Source: Petrolisthes cinctipes
Taxonomy: Eukaryota; Arthropoda; Malacostraca; Decapoda; Porcellanidae
Assembly: GCA_033782935.1 (NCBI GenBank)
Contig: JAWQEG010000490.1
Span: forward strand, 278,001 to 342,000
DNA: 64,000 nucleotides
Reading direction: 5' to 3'
The notes under the pieces: generated by a model
Told to the model about the DNA's origin: nothing
The model's database searches: none
Seen by the model: only the letters and a program-made list of their open reading frames with translations
Shown here: in pieces, positions 62,201 to 64,000 of the stretch
Layout of the letters: each line of letters opens with the position of its first letter
Numbering within the stretch: position 1 is the stretch's first letter
Made by a program: the position numbers and the translations under genes

Positions 62201-64000
62201 TTCGATATTTTGGGGTCCCAGAAGCGATCTGTACATGCCTACTCCGTGTTAGAGTATTTTCAAAATACAAGCCAAAAACATACTGAAAATCGATCTTTTA
62301 GGTGCCCAAAAGTCGATATGTGCATGCATCTTCTGTACCCGTTTATATCCAAAATTCTGGCCCTGAACACCCGAAAATTGGATATTTTGGGGTCCCAGAA
62401 GCGATCTGTACATGCCTACTCCGTGTTAGAGTATTTTCAAAATACATGCCCAAAACATGCTGAAAATCGATATTTTAGATGCCCAAAGTCAATATGTGTA
62501 TGTATCTTCTGTACCCGTTTATATCTCAAATTCAGGCTCAAAACACCCGAAAATTCCATATTTTAGGGTCCCAGAAGCAATCTGTACATGCCTACTCAGT
62601 GCTAGAATATTTTTAAAAATATAGGCTAAAAACATGCTAAAAATCGATATTTTAGGGGCCAAAAAGTCAATATCTAAAATTAAGGCCCAAAACACCCAAA
62701 AATTCGATATTTTGGGGTCCCAGAAGCGATCTGTACATGCCTACTCCGTGTTAGAGTATTTTCAAAATACAGCCCAAAAACATGCTCAAAATCGATGTTT
62801 TAGGTGCCAAAAAGTCGATATGTGCATGCATCTTCAGAACCCGTTTATATCTCAAATTCAGGCTCAAAACACCCGAATATTCGATATTTTGGGGTCCCAG
62901 AAGCGATCTGTACATGCTTACTCCGTGTTAGAGTATTTTCAAAATACATGCCCAAAACATGCTGAAAATCGATATTTTAGGTGCGTAAAGGCGGTATCTC
63001 AAATTCAGGCCCAAAACCCCCGAAAATTCGATATTTTGGGGTCCCAGAAGCGATCTGTACATGCCTACTCCGTGTTAGAGTATTTTCAAAATACAGGCCC
63101 AAAACATGCTCAAAATCGATGTTTGAGGTGCCAAAAAGTCGGTATGTGAATGCATCTTCAGTACCCGTTTATATCTCAAATTCAGGCTCAAAACACCCGA
63201 AAATTCGATATTTTGGGCTCCCAGAAGCGATCTGTACATGCCTACTCCGTGTTAGAGTATTTTCAAAATACAGGCCCAAAACATGCTGAAAATCGATATT
63301 TTAGATGCCCAAAGTCAATATGTGCATGTATCTACTGTACCCGATTATATCTCAAATTCAGGATCAAAACACCCGAAAATTCAATATTTTGGGGTTCCAG
63401 AAGCAATCTGTACATGCCTACTCAGTGCTAGAATATTTTCAAAATATAAGCTAAAAACATGCTAAAAATCGATATTTTAGGTGCCAAAAAGTCGATATCT
63501 CAAATTAAGGCCCAAAACACCCGAAAATTCGATATTTAGGGGTCCCAGAAGCGATCTGTACATGCCTACTCCATGTTAGAGTATTTTCAAAATACAGGCC
63601 AAAAACATACCGAAAATCGATCTTTTAGGTGCCAAAAGTCGATATGTGCATGCATCTTCTGTACCCGTTTATATCTCAAATTCTGGCCCTAAACCCCCGA
63701 AAATTCGATATTTAGGGGTCCCAGAAGCGATCTGTAGATGCCTACTCAGTGCTAGAATATTTTCAAAATATAGGCTAAAAACCTGCTAAAAATCGATATT
63801 TTAGGTGCGTAAAGTCGATATCTCAAATTAAGGCCCAAAACACCCGAAAATTCGATATTTAGTGGTCCCAGAAGCGATCTGTACATGCCTACTCCGTGTT
63901 AGAGTATTTTCAAAATACAGCCCAAAAACATACTGAAAATCGATCTTTTAGGTGCCCAAAAGTCGATATGTGCATGCATCTCCAGTACCCGTTTATATCT
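59266..64000 (+). repeat. 4,921-bp higher-order repeat, copy 2, cut by window end
   Basis: About 4.73 kb of the unit is present. Two differences from copy 1 were noticed: CTCAATTTCAGG near 60227 versus CTCAAATTCAGG, and AAAACACACAAAA near 60896 versus AAAACACCCAAAA. Identity is therefore very high. The array continues beyond the window. Confidence 0.85.

Overview
This is eukaryotic, non-genic DNA. About 86% of the window is one AT-rich satellite family in two blocks (1-23796 and 32909-64000), all in the same orientation. A single 9.1-kb LTR retrotransposon (23797-32908) sits between them. I see no host protein gene, tRNA, rRNA or CRISPR array. The tRNA-Leu-type primer site, the invertebrate Ty3/gypsy-like gag-pol and the microsatellite-rich LTR suggest an invertebrate, perhaps an arthropod such as a crustacean. 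That taxonomic guess is weak. The array looks like centromeric or pericentromeric heterochromatin, which is also inference.

Satellite architecture has four levels. (1) An ancestral unit of about 88 bp. (2) A 177-bp monomer that is a diverged dimer of two such halves: half B, 89 bp, starting GGGGTCCC, and half A, 88 bp, starting GGTGCCC. (3) A 147-148-bp short monomer in which half A has lost about 30 bp between two ATAT motifs. Long and short monomers are interspersed, and the 324-bp pair (177+147) recurs as a unit of gain and loss. (4) Higher-order repeats of several sizes: about 1.8-2.2 kb at 7.9-14.1 kb; 1,828 bp in two apparently identical copies at 34.4-38.1 kb; 1,003 bp at 46.9-48.9 kb; 825 bp at 54.05-55.7 kb; about 7.7-8.2 kb at 38.3-54.2 kb; and 4,921 bp from about 54.35 kb to the window end. 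Each half B carries a 15-16-bp dyad, and its outer base pair changes symmetrically between subfamilies. The many short open frames in the array are artefacts: both monomer lengths are about multiples of three, so a frame survives until a recurrent TAG.

The retrotransposon has 791- and 789-bp LTRs with only two substitutions and one CA-repeat step between them, a 4-bp AGAT target duplication, and a tRNA-Leu-type primer binding site. Its interior holds a gag frame, protease, reverse transcriptase/RNase H and integrase remnants, and a possible env-like relic. All domains after gag carry stops or frameshifts, and key residues are replaced in the Gag zinc knuckle, RT, RNase H and integrase. Near-identical LTRs around a dead interior suggest a defective element mobilised in trans recently. 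The paralogous unoccupied site is still present at about 19307-19310.
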